From: Prorocentrum cordatum
Lineage: Eukaryota > Sar > Dinophyceae > Prorocentrales > Prorocentraceae
NCBI GenBank assembly: GCA_963575745.1
Contig: CAUYUJ010019609.1
Location: forward strand, 106,563 to 170,562
Direction of reading: 5' to 3'
DNA length: 64,000 bases
In this document: positions 20,431 to 30,529 of the stretch, in pieces
Position numbering within the stretch: the stretch's first letter is position 1
Layout of the letters: the number at the start of each line of letters is the position of its first letter
The notes under the pieces: model-generated
Databases searched by the model: none
Told to the model about the DNA's origin: nothing
Seen by the model: only the letters and a program-made list of their open reading frames with translations
Translations under genes and position numbers: made by a program

Positions 20431-21957
20431 GGCACCGTAAAAACTGCGCGTTCAAGGCTGGCGCCGCGCAAAGGGGGCGCCGAACGGCGACGCGCACGGT
20501 CGCGCGCGCCGAAGGCACTCTGGAAGTGCCTTCGAGGCGGCGCAGGGGCGACCAAAAAATGGAGGCGTTTGCGTGTCCACGCATTTTCTTCTGCGGAGTT
20601 GGGCGCCCTGGCCACACGGTCGGCGCCGCAAAAACTGCGTGTTCAAGGCTGGCGCCGCGCAGAGAAGGCGCCGAACGGCGCCGCGCACGGTCGCGCGCGC
20701 CGAAAGCACTCTGGAAGCGCCTGCGGGGCGGCGCAGGGGTGACCAAAGAATTGAAATATTTGCGTGCCAGCGCATTTTCTTTTGCGGAGTTGGGCGCCCT
20801 GGCGCAGACGGCCGAACGACCCCTGCAGCGGGGCGCCCTGGCCACACGGTCGGCGCCACCAAAACTGCGCGTTCAAGGCTGGCGCCGCGCAAAGGAGGCG
20901 CCGCACGGCGCCGCGCGCGGTCGCGCGCGCCGAAGGCACTGGAAGCGCCCACGAGGCGGCGCAGGGGTGACCAAAAAATTGGAACTGTTGCGTGCCAGCG
21001 CAATTTCTTTTGCGGAGTTGGGCGCCCTGGCGCGGACGGCCGAACGACCCCTGCAGCGGGACACCCTGGCCACGCGGTCGGCGCCGCAAAAACACCGCGT
21101 TCAAGGCTGGCGCTGCGCAAAGGCGGCGCCGAACGGCGCCGCGCACGGTCGCGCGCGCCGAGGGCACTCTGGCAGCGCCTTCGGGACGGCGCAGGGGTGA
21201 TCAAAAAATGGGGGCGTTTGCGTGCCAGCGCATTTTCCTTTGCGGAGTTGGGCGCCCTGGCGCGGACGGCCGGACGACCCTGCAGCGGGGCGCCCAGGCC
21301 ACGCGGTCGCCGCCGCAAAAACTGCGAGTTCAAGGCTGGCGCCGCGCAGAGGAGGCGCCGAACGGCAACGCGGACGGTCGGGCGCGTCGAAGGCGCTCTG
21401 GAAATGCCTGCGGGGCGGCGCAAGGGTGACCAAAAAGTGAACGTGTTTGCGTGCCAGCACATTTTCTTTCGCGGAGTTGGGCGCCCTGACACGGACGGCC
21501 GAGAGACACCTGCAGCGGGGCAACCTGGCCACGCGGTCGGCGCCGCAAAAACTGCGCGTTCAACGCTGGCGCCGCGCAAAGGGGGCGCCGAACGGCGACG
21601 CGCACGGTCGCGCGCGCCGAAGGCACTCTGGAAGTGCCTTCGGGGCGGCGCAGGGGTGACCAAAAAATGGAAGTGTTTGCGGGCCAGGGCATCTCCCCTT
21701 GCGGAGTCGGGCGCCCTGGCGCGGACGGCCGAACAACCCCTGCAGCAAGACGCCCTGGCAACGCGGTCGCCGCCGCAAAGACTGCACGTTCAACGCTGGC
21801 GCCGCGCAAAGGAGGTGCCGAACGGCGCCGAGCACGGTCGCGCGCGCCGAAGGCACTCTGGAAGTGCCTTCGGGGTGCGCAGGGGACCGAAGAATGAAGC
21901 TGTTTGCGTGCCAGTGCAAGTGTTTTTTGCGGAGTTGGGCGCCCTGACGCGACCGGC
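20431..21957 (+). repeat. GC-rich tandem array, about 229-bp unit, 7 copies
   Basis: Copies of a segment containing AAACTGCGCGTTCAAGGCTG, CGCCGCGCAAAG, GGTCGCGCGCGCCGAAGGC, CGGCGCAGGGGTGACCAAAA and GCGGAGTTGGGCGCCCTGG recur at about 20444, 20632, 20862, 21090, 21318, 21548 and 21778. Most spacings are 228-230 bp; one copy lacks about 40 bp. Period and GC content keep several phases open on both strands (501 residues plus, 403 residues minus), so those frames are not evidence of a gene. The array ends at the hairpin at 21958. Confidence 0.9.
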
Positions 21958-22350
21958 ACTGGCGCTGGCGGTAAACCGTCAACCTGGCTACCGCCGGGAA
22001 CCTCGTAGAGCTCCTTCCTCGCTCGATAATGCCCGAGACAGGAACAGAGAGCTTCTACAAGGATGTCTGAAAAAATAGAGAAAAAATCATGTCGACATGA
22101 AGTTGGTTCCGCCAAGTGTTTTGATAGTTATAGTGCGCCTACAGAGTTCATACTAAGACGCAGAGACCCTCATAGTCTGTTACAGGTGCGAAAAATCTCG
22201 TTTCTCAAAGCGAATGGTCACATATCTTTCCAATCTTAGCAAAACCGACCCAAAGTCACCACATTGTCCCTTCTGGTCGGGTCGGCCAACTAGCTCCACC
22301 CCGCGCCGGAATTCCTCTAGCTCATCGATAACGAAGAGCTCTACGAGGTA
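21958..22350 (+). mobile_element. hairpin plus family B element
   Basis: A hairpin (CTGGCGCTGGCGGTAAACCG, loop, then CTACCGCCGGG) is followed by AACCTCGTAGAGCTCC. The body has landmarks shared by all B copies: GTCGACATGAAG, CCAAGTGTTTTGATAGT, GAGGCCCTCATAGTC (GAGACCC here), GTGCGAAAAATCT, CAAATATCTTTC, GGCCAACTAGCTCCACCCCG and GGAATTCCTCTAGCTCATCG. It ends GAAGAGCTCTACGAGGTA. The ACCTCGTAGAGCTC and GAGCTCTACGAGGT ends are inverted repeats. It has no coding capacity. Confidence 0.78.
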
Positions 22351-23100
22351 CTGGAAGCCGGCGGTAAACCGTCAACCAGGTTACCGCCGGGAGCCTCGTA
22401 GAGCTCTTTCCTCGCGCATCGCTGCTCGGAGCACATGGGAAAAGCTCCCTCAAGCGGTAGCTGGAGAGCTCGATAAGAAATGATTTTTGTTGGTGTTCAT
22501 CCAAAGTCGGTTCCTCAAGTGTTTTGATAGTAGTACTGCAGCTACGGACCAGAGAATTTCACTGGCAGACGCAACCCACTAGAGGTCCGAGACATACCGG
22601 TTCTTCAAACGAATATTTAAATATCTCACAACGATCGCCCAAGCGGCCCAAAGTTCACACATTGTCCGTCGGGGCCAGGTCGGCCAACTAGCTGCACCCC
22701 GCACCGGAATTCCTCTAGCTCATCGATGCCGAAGAGCTCTACGAGGTTTCCTCTAGCTCATCGACTGGGACCCGGCGGTAAACCGTCAACCAGGTTACCG
22801 CCGAAGCCTCGTAGAGCTCTTTTCTCGCGTGGCGGTGCTCGGAACATGCAGGAAGCTGTCTCGAGCGTGAGCTGAAAAAACTCGAAAACACGTTTTTCGG
22901 TTTTCACCAGAGTCGGTTGCTTCAAGTGTTTTGATAGTAATACTGCAGTTACGGACCTGAGAGTTTAAATGACAAGCGAGGCATAACCCGCTAGAGGTGC
23001 GAAAAATACTTGTTCTCAAAACGAATTTTCAAATCTCTCGCAATGTTCGTCCAACCGACCCAGAGTTGCCACATTGTCCACCCGAGCCGGGTTGGCCAAC
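22351..23100 (+). mobile_element. two diverged family B elements, each with hairpin
   Basis: Hairpins at 22351-22391 and 22764-22803 each lead into CCTCGTAGAGCTC. The bodies keep the B landmarks (TCAAGTGTTTTGATAGTA, TACGGACC, GTGCGAAAAATAC) but are diverged from the 21998-22350 copy. The second is cut at 23100 by the end of the next LINE. Confidence 0.72.
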
Positions 23101-25160
23101 TGGCGCCGGCGGTGAACCGTCAACCTGATCTTTTGCGGTCTTTGCGGTCGACTGCGCGGGCCGCCAGGCCCAGTCGCAAGCAAGAAACGGGCAACATACA
23201 GGTGAGCCAAACCGCCCACCACAGCGAGTGCGGCAGGCAGGGAGCAAAGCTCTTATAAAGAACAAGTGACCGTCAAGCGAAGCTCTTATTCGACACACGT
23301 GCATGCATGAACACACAAGTATAAAGAAAACAACGCAATCACAAGTCACAACAGTTCAAACTCAAAGTATGTGTGAACAACCCGTGGGAGAACATCAATG
23401 ATATGTTCGATCGCCGACAACTCGGCATCAGTAACTGAAGCATTGTTGCCGATAGAGAAAGCAGCACTATACACCTCCGTCCACACAATATCTCTGGAGC
23501 TCGGCTTACGACAAGTCCGCGAGACCCGACCGACATCAATCCAGCAACCGACTCCGACACCCGCCGTCGACACACCGCCATCGAAGCCACAGTCGATGGC
23601 ACAATACCTGTAAAGACTCGAGAACTCATTGGGCTCCTGCCCGATACGATCCTGAAATATGTCGATGCCCTCACGGGCAGTATGAGTGAGCACGTCCGCC
23701 CTTGTATTCCATTCCCTGAAGCAGTGTTCGATCAGATCTCGTCCAGGAGCAAATGGGCGAATATGAAACATAAAAGACATACCATCCAGACAGCTAATCA
23801 TCCTGTCAACTCTTCTCTGAAAATCTTTGTTGCTGACTTTCCAGTACCCCTGGCACCATGATACAACCAAAAGACTATCTCCATGGATACTTATGGGGAC
23901 CCCGGAGGCCTCAAGATCCCACTCGGCATTTTCCCATTTGGACGTGTGTACAGCAAGTCGTTTAGCAAGACGATCATTGGCAAGTTGTGATCCCTCCTCA
24001 ACTCCATACTCCTGAAGTTCCTGCTGCGTTTGGATATAGACCTCACCAGCAACCCGAGGATGACTGAGAGCTTTAGCACGGATCTGGAAACAATCAAGCA
24101 TATCCCGTGAACACACGCGTGCGGCGAACTGCTCAAAGGTCCCAGGCGTAGCACGGAATCCTTCCCACCACTTGGGGCCGAAGAACTCCGAAAACGTGTG
24201 GGTCCAATGTCGTTGTCCGATAGCCAAGCCCCCTCCCCGTTGGCGTTTCATCTGACTGGATTCCCGAAAGCAGAAATTCATGCGCAGGAACTCCGAGGCA
24301 TCCGTACGTATACGATCCCCCCGCACACCATCTGCACACAAGCACGCACGTACATCACGCCAAGTTCGATCAGCACCCCTCCATTCATCATATGTATCCA
24401 CATCGAGCACATGGATAAACTCGCACATGTCTTTGGCCAAGGTCCAGGAAACACGACGAAACCTCTGCGCCAAGGAAGCGAAACCCAACTCCTTAAATTT
24501 CCTCCTAGCCTCCGCGTACCTCCTCCGATTCCAAGTGGAAACATCCTCCTCAGGTCCCCTGGGACAAGTGAACATTTTGCAAAGACAGAGCCCCTCGAAG
24601 GAGTGCATACGCTGCAGAGAATGGTTGTCGAGCGTCATACCCTCAATACCGTACATGGCAATCCCCTGTACCTTCTCCTGATAGCTCCAGAATTTATCAC
24701 GAAAACTCACAGCAGAAAATCGGAAATAGTTGGACATGCCGAAGAAGCTCTTACGTGCCATGGACAGACGATAATCAAAATCGGGATGAGTAGGAGTATT
24801 GAACTCAGAATGGATCTCGGCCCCGAGCACATTCATCGATGAAACTCTTCTGAAGCGCAAGACCTCAGGCGTGGCTACAATGAGATCCTCCTCAGGTACG
24901 ATGACGCCATCCGCATTACAGCGAGGTGCAAGGCCACATGTCATGAAGAGAAGCGATGACGCCTTCCACGCCATGCCGAAAGAATCAAGTGGTAGAGTTA
25001 GATCGTGCATAATGCTCCTGAGGTCTGCAGACGAGCCGGCTACAAGATAGACATTGTCAGCCCAGAGGAAGTGGCTGATGATGAGCTCCTTACGCCTGGA
25101 CCCGTAGAGTCCTTCGACACGGTAGACCATTCCCTTCACATCCCACGATCTGAAGACCTC
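23101..25160 (-). mobile_element. 5'-truncated LINE, second copy
   Basis: The minus strand carries the C-terminal two thirds of an RT-RNase H protein, a 3' untranslated region with AATAAGAGC and a G/C-rich segment (GCGACTGGGCCTGGCGG), and ends GGTTGACGGTTCACCGCCGG plus CGCCAG. The 5' end is cut just upstream of motif C, at a GTTCTACGAGGTC sequence resembling the repeat-family terminal motif. 5' truncation with an intact 3' end is the expected result of target-primed reverse transcription. Confidence 0.83.
23346..25159 (-). CDS. LINE reverse transcriptase (partial) with permuted RNase H
   Basis: An open frame of about 600 residues without its N-terminal RT half. The in-frame sequence before the first possible start (VFRSWDVKG) matches IFRDWDSRG of the 37.5-39.9 kb RT, so the protein originally extended upstream. 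Numbered from codon 25139: WADN (26-29, motif C) in SHFLWADNVYLVA, then a palm/thumb region and a linker with TFSEFFGPKWWEGF. The C-terminal RNase H signatures are in rotated order: GDS with Asp421, NTRAD with Asp482, GFDGG with Asp520 and TDAEL with Glu573. The last 189 residues align without a gap to the last 189 of the 37.5-39.9 kb protein. The frame is intact to its stop, but the truncated protein cannot be active alone. Confidence 0.87.
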
Positions 25161-25858
25161 GTAGAACTCCTCCGCCGGGAACCTGGTCTTTTTGCTGTCT
25201 TTGCGATCGACTATGCGGGCCGTCAGGCCCAGTCGCTAGCAGGAAGCAGGGCGGCATTCAGTCAGAAATGTGGCGACGAAGCAAAGAGAATAGAGGAAGG
25301 AACAAGTACAATTGTCACACAATGAATTCAATGTGCTACCCGCACTCGAAAGAGATCACTATGCAATCCACTCAAGGCAGATCTGGAAGAAACGAGACTT
25401 ACGAGCACCACTCTAGGCAGTGAGGAACAAGTCCGCGTATACAGATTGCCACCACCAAACCGCAACGAGAAATGAGTATGAGAGGCAGACAATGACAAGC
25501 AAGATGTATTACGAGCACCACTCTAGGCAGTGGGGAACAAGTCCGCGTATACAAATTGCCACCACCAAACCGCAACGAGAAATGAGTATGAGAGGCAGAC
25601 AATTACAAGCAATATGTATTACGAGCACCACTCTAGGCAGTGAGGAACAAGTCCGCGTATACAAATTGCCACCACCAAACCGCAACGAGAAATGAATATG
25701 AGAGGCAAACAATGACAAGCAAGATGTACAGGGAGATGGGCAGTTGCGTAAGCAGAGCAAAACAACACGCTAGCTCAACGTTCACCTTCGCGGAGGTTCC
25801 CCAGGCAGGAGAAAATGAACGTTCGCGGAGCCTTGAGCCTTGTAGAGCTTGAGCCGGG
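25161..25858 (-). mobile_element. short LINE derivative: 5' end plus 3' end only (copy E1)
   Basis: On the minus strand the segment starts with an SL-like remnant (GGCTCAAG at 25855-25848, then CTACAAGGCTCAAGG), continues through GCGAACGTTCATTTTC and three 110-bp monomers, and ends with a 3' segment like that of the full LINEs (CGCAAAGACAGCAAAAAGAC). All protein-coding sequence is missing. The copy at 26468-27447 has the same organisation, so these are internally deleted, non-autonomous LINE derivatives. Its extreme 3' end is altered: only CCGGCGG and flanking bases of the usual terminus remain. Confidence 0.72.
25401..25735 (-). repeat. 110-bp 5' monomers, 3 copies
   Basis: ACGAGCACCACTCTAGGCAG begins at 25401, 25511 and 25621, giving an exact 110-bp period. 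Each unit contains CAAGTCCGCGTATACA and CCACCACCAAACCGCAACG. Short minus-strand frames (CLEWCS, ISRCGLVVAICIRGLV) simply repeat with the unit. Tandem monomers at a LINE 5' end can act as promoters, as in mouse L1; here that is inference. Confidence 0.88.
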
Positions 25859-26467
25859 TCCCTCGTAGAGCTCCTCGCGCGCGTAAGAGTGCTCAGAGTC
25901 GAAGCAGAGAATTTCGCTGAAGATTTGCGTGAAATCTTCAAATTTGCGTTTTCATGTCGACATGAAGTTGGTTTTCCCAAGTGTTTTGATAGTAGAAGTG
26001 CGCCTACGGAGCTCATATTAAGACGCAGAGGCCCTCATAGCCTTTCACAGGTGCGAAAAATATGGTTTCTCAAAATGAATGGTCAAATATCTTTCAAAAA
26101 TGAGCAAAACCGACCCAATGTCGTCACATTATCCGCCCGGGCCGGGTGGGCCAACTGGGAGCCGGCGGTAAACCGTCAACCAGGTTACCGCTGGGACCCT
26201 CGTAGAGCTCTGGAGAGACCAAACCCCAAATAAGAGGACAAAAAAACGCTTGCGACTATGAGCTTCAAAACTGAAGGAATATTTTTGTTTCGGGTTTTAC
26301 ACAACATCAGTTCCTCCTAGTCTTTTGATCGAAATAATGCAGCTAGAGTCCTGAGAATTCCACCATCGAATGCGCAATGATCGACTGCTGAGAATAAGAA
26401 TTGTCGATTCCAAAAACGAATTTCAAAATCACTCGGACTCTTCGAAAAACCGGCCCCAGGTCATCAC
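25859..26467 (+). mobile_element. two family B elements with hairpin between them
   Basis: The first copy starts CCTCGTAGAGCTCC at about 25861 and has GTCGACATGAAGTTGG and CCCAAGTGTTTTGATAGTAG. A hairpin at 26154-26194 (GCCGGCGGTAAACCGTC, then GGTTACCGCTGGG) begins a second, more diverged copy running to the next LINE derivative at 26468. Confidence 0.72.
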
Positions 26468-27447
26468 ACTGGGCGCCGGCGGTAAACCGTCAACCTTGGT
26501 TTTTTGCGGTCTTTGCGATCGACTGCGCGGGCCGCCAGGCCCAGTCGCTAGCAGGAAAAAGGGCGGCATACAGAGTCAGGCAAGACACCCACCACTCTTG
26601 GAGCGGAAGTGGGCACATGCGAAACTCTTATTCCGAACAAAATGAAAAGCACGCGGAGCTCTTATACCAACATGCGCGCATGCCCGACACACACACACAG
26701 CATGGCAAGAGTCAATGCAAACACAAAGTCCGAAGTATGTCGAAACCTCAGAGACACATCGATGATGCGACAACCGACCGTGTTACGATATTTCCATCAA
26801 AGAAACAACATGCACAAACCAAAGAATGCAAGAGAATGGTGATGCTGATCGGACCCATCTCAGATGGCAGGCCCGAGCACGACGCATACGCCTGGATGTG
26901 AGGCTCCGCACGTGAGGCATCAGCCACAATCAAAGTCCAATTCAGTCAGAAATGTGGCGACGAAGCAAAGAGAATAGAGGAAGGAACAAGTACAATTGTC
27001 ACACAATGAATTCAATGTGCTACCCGCACTCGAAAGAGATCTATATGCAATCCACTCAAAGCAGATCTGGAAGAAACGAGACTTACGAGCACCACTCTAG
27101 GCAGTGAGGAACAAGTCCGCGTATACAAATTGCCACCACCAAACCGCAACGAGAAATGAGTATGAGAGGCAGACAATGACAAGCAGGATGTATTGAGAGC
27201 ACCACTCTAGGCAGTGAGGAACAAGTCCGCGTATACAAATTGCCACCACCGAACCGCAACGAGAAATGAATATGTGAGGCAAACACTGACAAGCAAGATG
27301 TACAGGGAGATGGGCAGTTGCGTAAGCAGAACAAAACAACACGCTAGCTCAACGTTCACCTTCGCGGAGGTTCCCCAGGCATGAGAAAAATGAACGTTCG
27401 CGGAGCCTTGAGCCTTGAGAGCTTGAGCCAAAATGGCTTGAGCCGGG
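26468..27447 (-). mobile_element. short LINE derivative with tandem SL relicts (copy E2)
   Basis: The minus strand begins with a double SL relict, then GCGAACGTTCATTTT, two 110-bp monomers (starts at about 27084 and 27194), a region of LINE 3' UTR type (AATAAGAG) and a complete 3' terminus (CGCAAAAAACC, then AAGGTTGACGGTTTACCGCC). Compared with copy E1 it keeps extra sequence at 26480-26940. No RT sequence is present. Both ends of a LINE with the middle deleted implies mobilisation in trans. Confidence 0.78.
27422..27444 (-). promoter_or_regulatory. tandem DinoSL relicts
   Basis: The minus strand reads GGCTCAAG followed directly by CCATTTTGGCTCAAG. The second part is the DinoSL lacking its first six or seven bases, exactly what remains when the AG of CCGTAG is used as acceptor in a new round of trans-splicing. 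Two more CTCAAG/GCTCAAG remnants follow downstream (27421-27405). This layered pattern is known from recycled cDNAs in dinoflagellates. Confidence 0.87.
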
Positions 27448-28416
27448 AGAGCTTCCTTGCCATCAAAGAATTAGCAGAGTACGAATAGTTGTTCAGTCCC
27501 AGCACTGATAGAAGACAACTTTCAGGCGTCTAGATACTTTGAAATAGCGCGCCTGATGATGTCCTTTCGATTGGGATGCCTAAGAGCTCTGAAGACCATC
27601 TGCAACTCGAGTTAAATGAAGAAACTCATGATCATCTCGAAAAAATCTGTAGAGTACGAATACCTCCGCGGACCTAGCTCGAGTAGCAGACCGAGTTTAG
27701 ACCTCTAGATGCTTCAGACGAACGCGCCTGACGATTCTGAATCGATTACGTGTGCGCACCAGCTCTGTAGCTCTCCTACAGCTCGAGTTAAGTCAATAAA
27801 ACCAATGCGATCTCGAAAGAAAATCGCAGAGTATGAATAATTATTCGGCTTCTGCGCTGATGGCAGCTAGATACTTCAGACTAGCTCGCCCGATGACTTA
27901 CTTGCAATTGATGCGCCAAAGAGCTCTCTAGCTCATCTGGAGCTCGAGTTAAGTAAAGAAACTTATCATTATCTCGAGAAAAATCAGTAGAATACGAAAA
28001 GTTGTGCGAGCCTAGCTCGAATAGAAGACCGAGTTCAAACGAACGCGTCTGATCATTCTGAATCGATTGGGTGTGCGTACCAGCTCTGCAGCTCTCCTAC
28101 AGCTCGAGTTAAGCACGGAAAACCGACAGTACCTGTTAAGATGACTCGAAACAGCCGATACCGCCCGGATGCTTTTTGGCAGTAATAGGTACCCGATCGA
28201 GCTGAGATTGAGACAGCGAGTGGGAAGAAGATCGAACATCACGGGAAGAATACTTGAGCTCTACAGAATGGTTGAAGTTCGAGAACATAATCTTCAACCG
28301 AGCACAAATCATCAAAAGGTCCGTCGAGATTTTTCTTGCCAACTAGCCCTCCAGCGCGCTGGAATTACTCTTAAGCTTCCCGCAACTAGCTAAGGGAAGC
28401 TCTACGAGTTATTGTC
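27447..28416 (+). mobile_element. family A element
   Basis: It starts GAGAGCTTCCTTG and has five or so internal units of about 180 bp (landmarks: AGTACGAATA, GACCGAGTTCAG, CGCGCCTGA, CAGCTCTGTAGCT, CTCGAGTTAAGT). A tail follows, shared by all A copies (CTTTTTGGCAGTAATAGGTAC, CCGATCGAGCTGAGAT, GGTCCGTCGAGATTTTTCTTG), ending AGGGAAGCTCTACGAGTTA. The left TIR is damaged and abuts the SL relict. Confidence 0.75.
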
Positions 28417-28437
28417 CGCCGGGCCGGGTTGGCCAAT

Positions 28438-28805
28438 GGGAGCCGGCGGTAACCGCCGGGAACTCGTGGAGCTTCCTCGTGCAATGCGGGCGCGGCAGTC
28501 TCGCATTGCGCGCGCGAGGGCGCGGTCTCATGGGGAAAGACGTGAAGGAGAAGAAGGAGCAAGGGAAAAGCATCGCTGGACAAAAAAAATAGACATCAAG
28601 AAAGACATCACCGTCTCTAAAAAATTAGCAGAGTAAGAATAGTTTGTTCAACTCCAGCGCTGATAGCAGACCGAGTTCAGGCGTCCAGATACTTAAAACT
28701 AGCGCGTCTGATGGTTGCCTTCCGATTGCCGTGCCAAACAGCTCTATAGCTTATCTGCAGCTCGAGTTAAGTCCAGAAAACCAATACCATCTTCATAAGA
28801 ATGAC
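28438..28805 (+). repeat. collapsed hairpin, family C head and A units
   Basis: GCCGGCGGTAACCGCCGGG at 28442-28460 is the hairpin with its loop deleted. A family C head follows (CTCGTGGAGCTTCC, GCAATGCGGGCGCGGC, GCATTGCGCGCGCGAG), then an A-type unit (AGCAGACCGAGTTCAG, GCGCGTCTGATG, CTCGAGTTAAGT) running to the inverted element at 28806. Confidence 0.68.
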
Positions 28806-29864
28806 TCGTAGAGCTTCCCTAAGAGCGTTAGCGGCGAAGCCAGAAGAGTAATTCCGGCGCGCTGGGGGGCTAGTTGGCAAGAAAATATCGACGGAAGTTT
28901 TGGGAATTCTCGACCTGTTGAAATTTGATTTCTCGAAATTCAACCATTCGTTAGAGCTCTAGTATTTTTCCCCCATATTCGATACTATTCCCGCTCGCCA
29001 TCTTAATCTCAGCTCGATCGGGTAACTATTACTGCCAAAAAGCATGTGGGCGGGACCGGCTGTTCGGGTCATCTTGAGAGATGCTGTCGGTTTTCTGTAC
29101 TTAACTCGAGCTGTAGAAGCGCTACAGAGCTGGAATGCACACCTACTCGATCCAGAATGATCAGGCGCGTTCGTCTCTACCATCTAGAGGTCGGAACTCT
29201 GTCTGCTACTCGAGCTATGTCCGCGAAACTATTCGTACTCTATCATTTTTTTCGAGATGATGATGATTTTCTCGGCTTACCTCGCAGATGAGATACAGAG
29301 CTGCTTGGCACAGAAATCGGAAGGGAATCATCAGGCGCGCAAGTTGAAAGTATGTAGACGCCCGATCTCGGCCTGCTATCAGCGCTGGCACTGCAAAAGT
29401 ATTCGTGCTCTGCTATGTCTTCCGAAATGATGATGCTTTTATCGACTTAATTCGAGTTGGAGATGGACTACAGAGTTGTTCGGCGCAGCAGTGTGAAGAA
29501 AACCATCAGGCGCGATAGCCTGCAGTATCTAGACGCCTGATCTCGGTCTGCTAGCAGCACTGGGAGTGAATTACTCCGACGGAAGAACCCCGCATAAGAA
29601 TCCTCTGGGCAAATCTGGAAAAAGCCATCACCGTCGTCCTCGTGGTTGGTGAGGCGTCCTGGCTGTCTCTTCTGCGTATATTTCCTCTCGCCTTGGCGCG
29701 GGCCCCCCTTCCACTCCTTACGTTGTCCCCATCCTCGCCCCCCTGTTTGTTCCGCGCCCCGCCACCTCCTCCCCTTCCTGTTGCATGAGCGCGCATGTCG
29801 ATGTTCCTCGGCGCCGTCGCCGCCACGGCCAGCACAGGCGCGTTCTCTACTGGTCACGTCGCGC

Positions 29865-29960
29865 AGCCGTTGGGACAACCCCGCGGGCCAGGCTGTCGGG
29901 ACAACCCCGCGAGCCGTTGGCGCGCAAGACCAAGCCGTTGGGACAACCCCGCGGGCTTCG
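29865..29960 (+). repeat. three short direct repeats (GGGACAACCCCGCGGG)
   Basis: GTTGGGACAACCCCGCGGGC and close variants start near 29869, 29896 and 29937, just downstream of the helicase stop codon on the minus strand. No function is evident. Confidence 0.75.
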
Positions 29961-29978
29961 AGCGAGGCGCAGCCGCGC

Positions 29979-30461
29979 TCAGGCGGAAGGCAGCACGAAG
30001 CCCAGCTCTGCCGCGAGCTGCTTCGCCTCCGCCCTGGACAAAACCGCTCTCTTGTCGAACTCCAGGAGCGCCTTCCGCAGGGACGCCGGCGGCCCGCACT
30101 CCAGGAACTCTCGCGGCGGCGGCCGCAGGATCAGCATGTTCCGCATGCACGTGGCGCGGGAGAACATGACGTAGAGGTGCAGCCACCACTGCTCGTCCGA
30201 CATGCCCGTGCGGCCAGCGTCCTCGTCTCTCGCGCAGTCGATGGTGACGCCCTTGCGCAGCGTCTGGCCCTGCGACAGCGTGGAGGTCAGGTAGGGCGCG
30301 TGCGTCAGGGTGAACCCCGAGCGGCGCACGCTGTGCGCCCCCGAGCTCTGCCATGTGAACTCCCTTTCGCTGGGCCTGAACATCAGCAAGCTCCGCGCCC
30401 GCGCCTCGGCCTGGCCGTCGTCGTCGGCGCCTTCGGCGCCCTGTCGCAGCACCTCGGCGAC
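29979..30461 (-). pseudogene. helicase C-terminal exon fragment (SF1, Pif1/RecD-like UvrD_C_2 type)
   Basis: About 160 codons end at a stop at 29979. The sequence FTLTHAPYLTSTLSQGQTL followed by LHLYVMFSRATCMRNMLIL matches the last helicase motifs of superfamily 1 enzymes: a ThxSQGxTL-like motif V and a YVaLSRa-like motif VI, the latter with the arginine finger position. Downstream comes a conserved-looking tail (PPREFLECGPPASLRKALLEF, AEAKQLAAELGF). The exon probably begins at 30461, where the minus strand has GTTTTTGGGCTCCTCAG before GTCGCCGAGG, a good 3' splice site. The ATP-binding half is absent, so this is a captured fragment or a 3' exon whose other exons lie outside the window. Confidence 0.65.
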
Positions 30462-30529
30462 CTGAGGAGCCCAAAAACTTCCTTGTTGCGTCCAAAATGT
30501 GGCCTGGGAACTGCGTTCTGGCAGCGCGA

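Noticed and set aside
20452-22115. 501-residue plus-strand and 403-residue minus-strand frames
   Set aside because: Both arise from the same GC-rich 229-bp tandem repeat, where stop codons are rare in every phase. No domain is recognisable and two strands cannot both be the gene.
25399-27342. Frames reading ISRCGLVVAICIRGLVPHCLEWCS
   Set aside because: Exact by-products of the 110-bp monomers; they start and end with the array.
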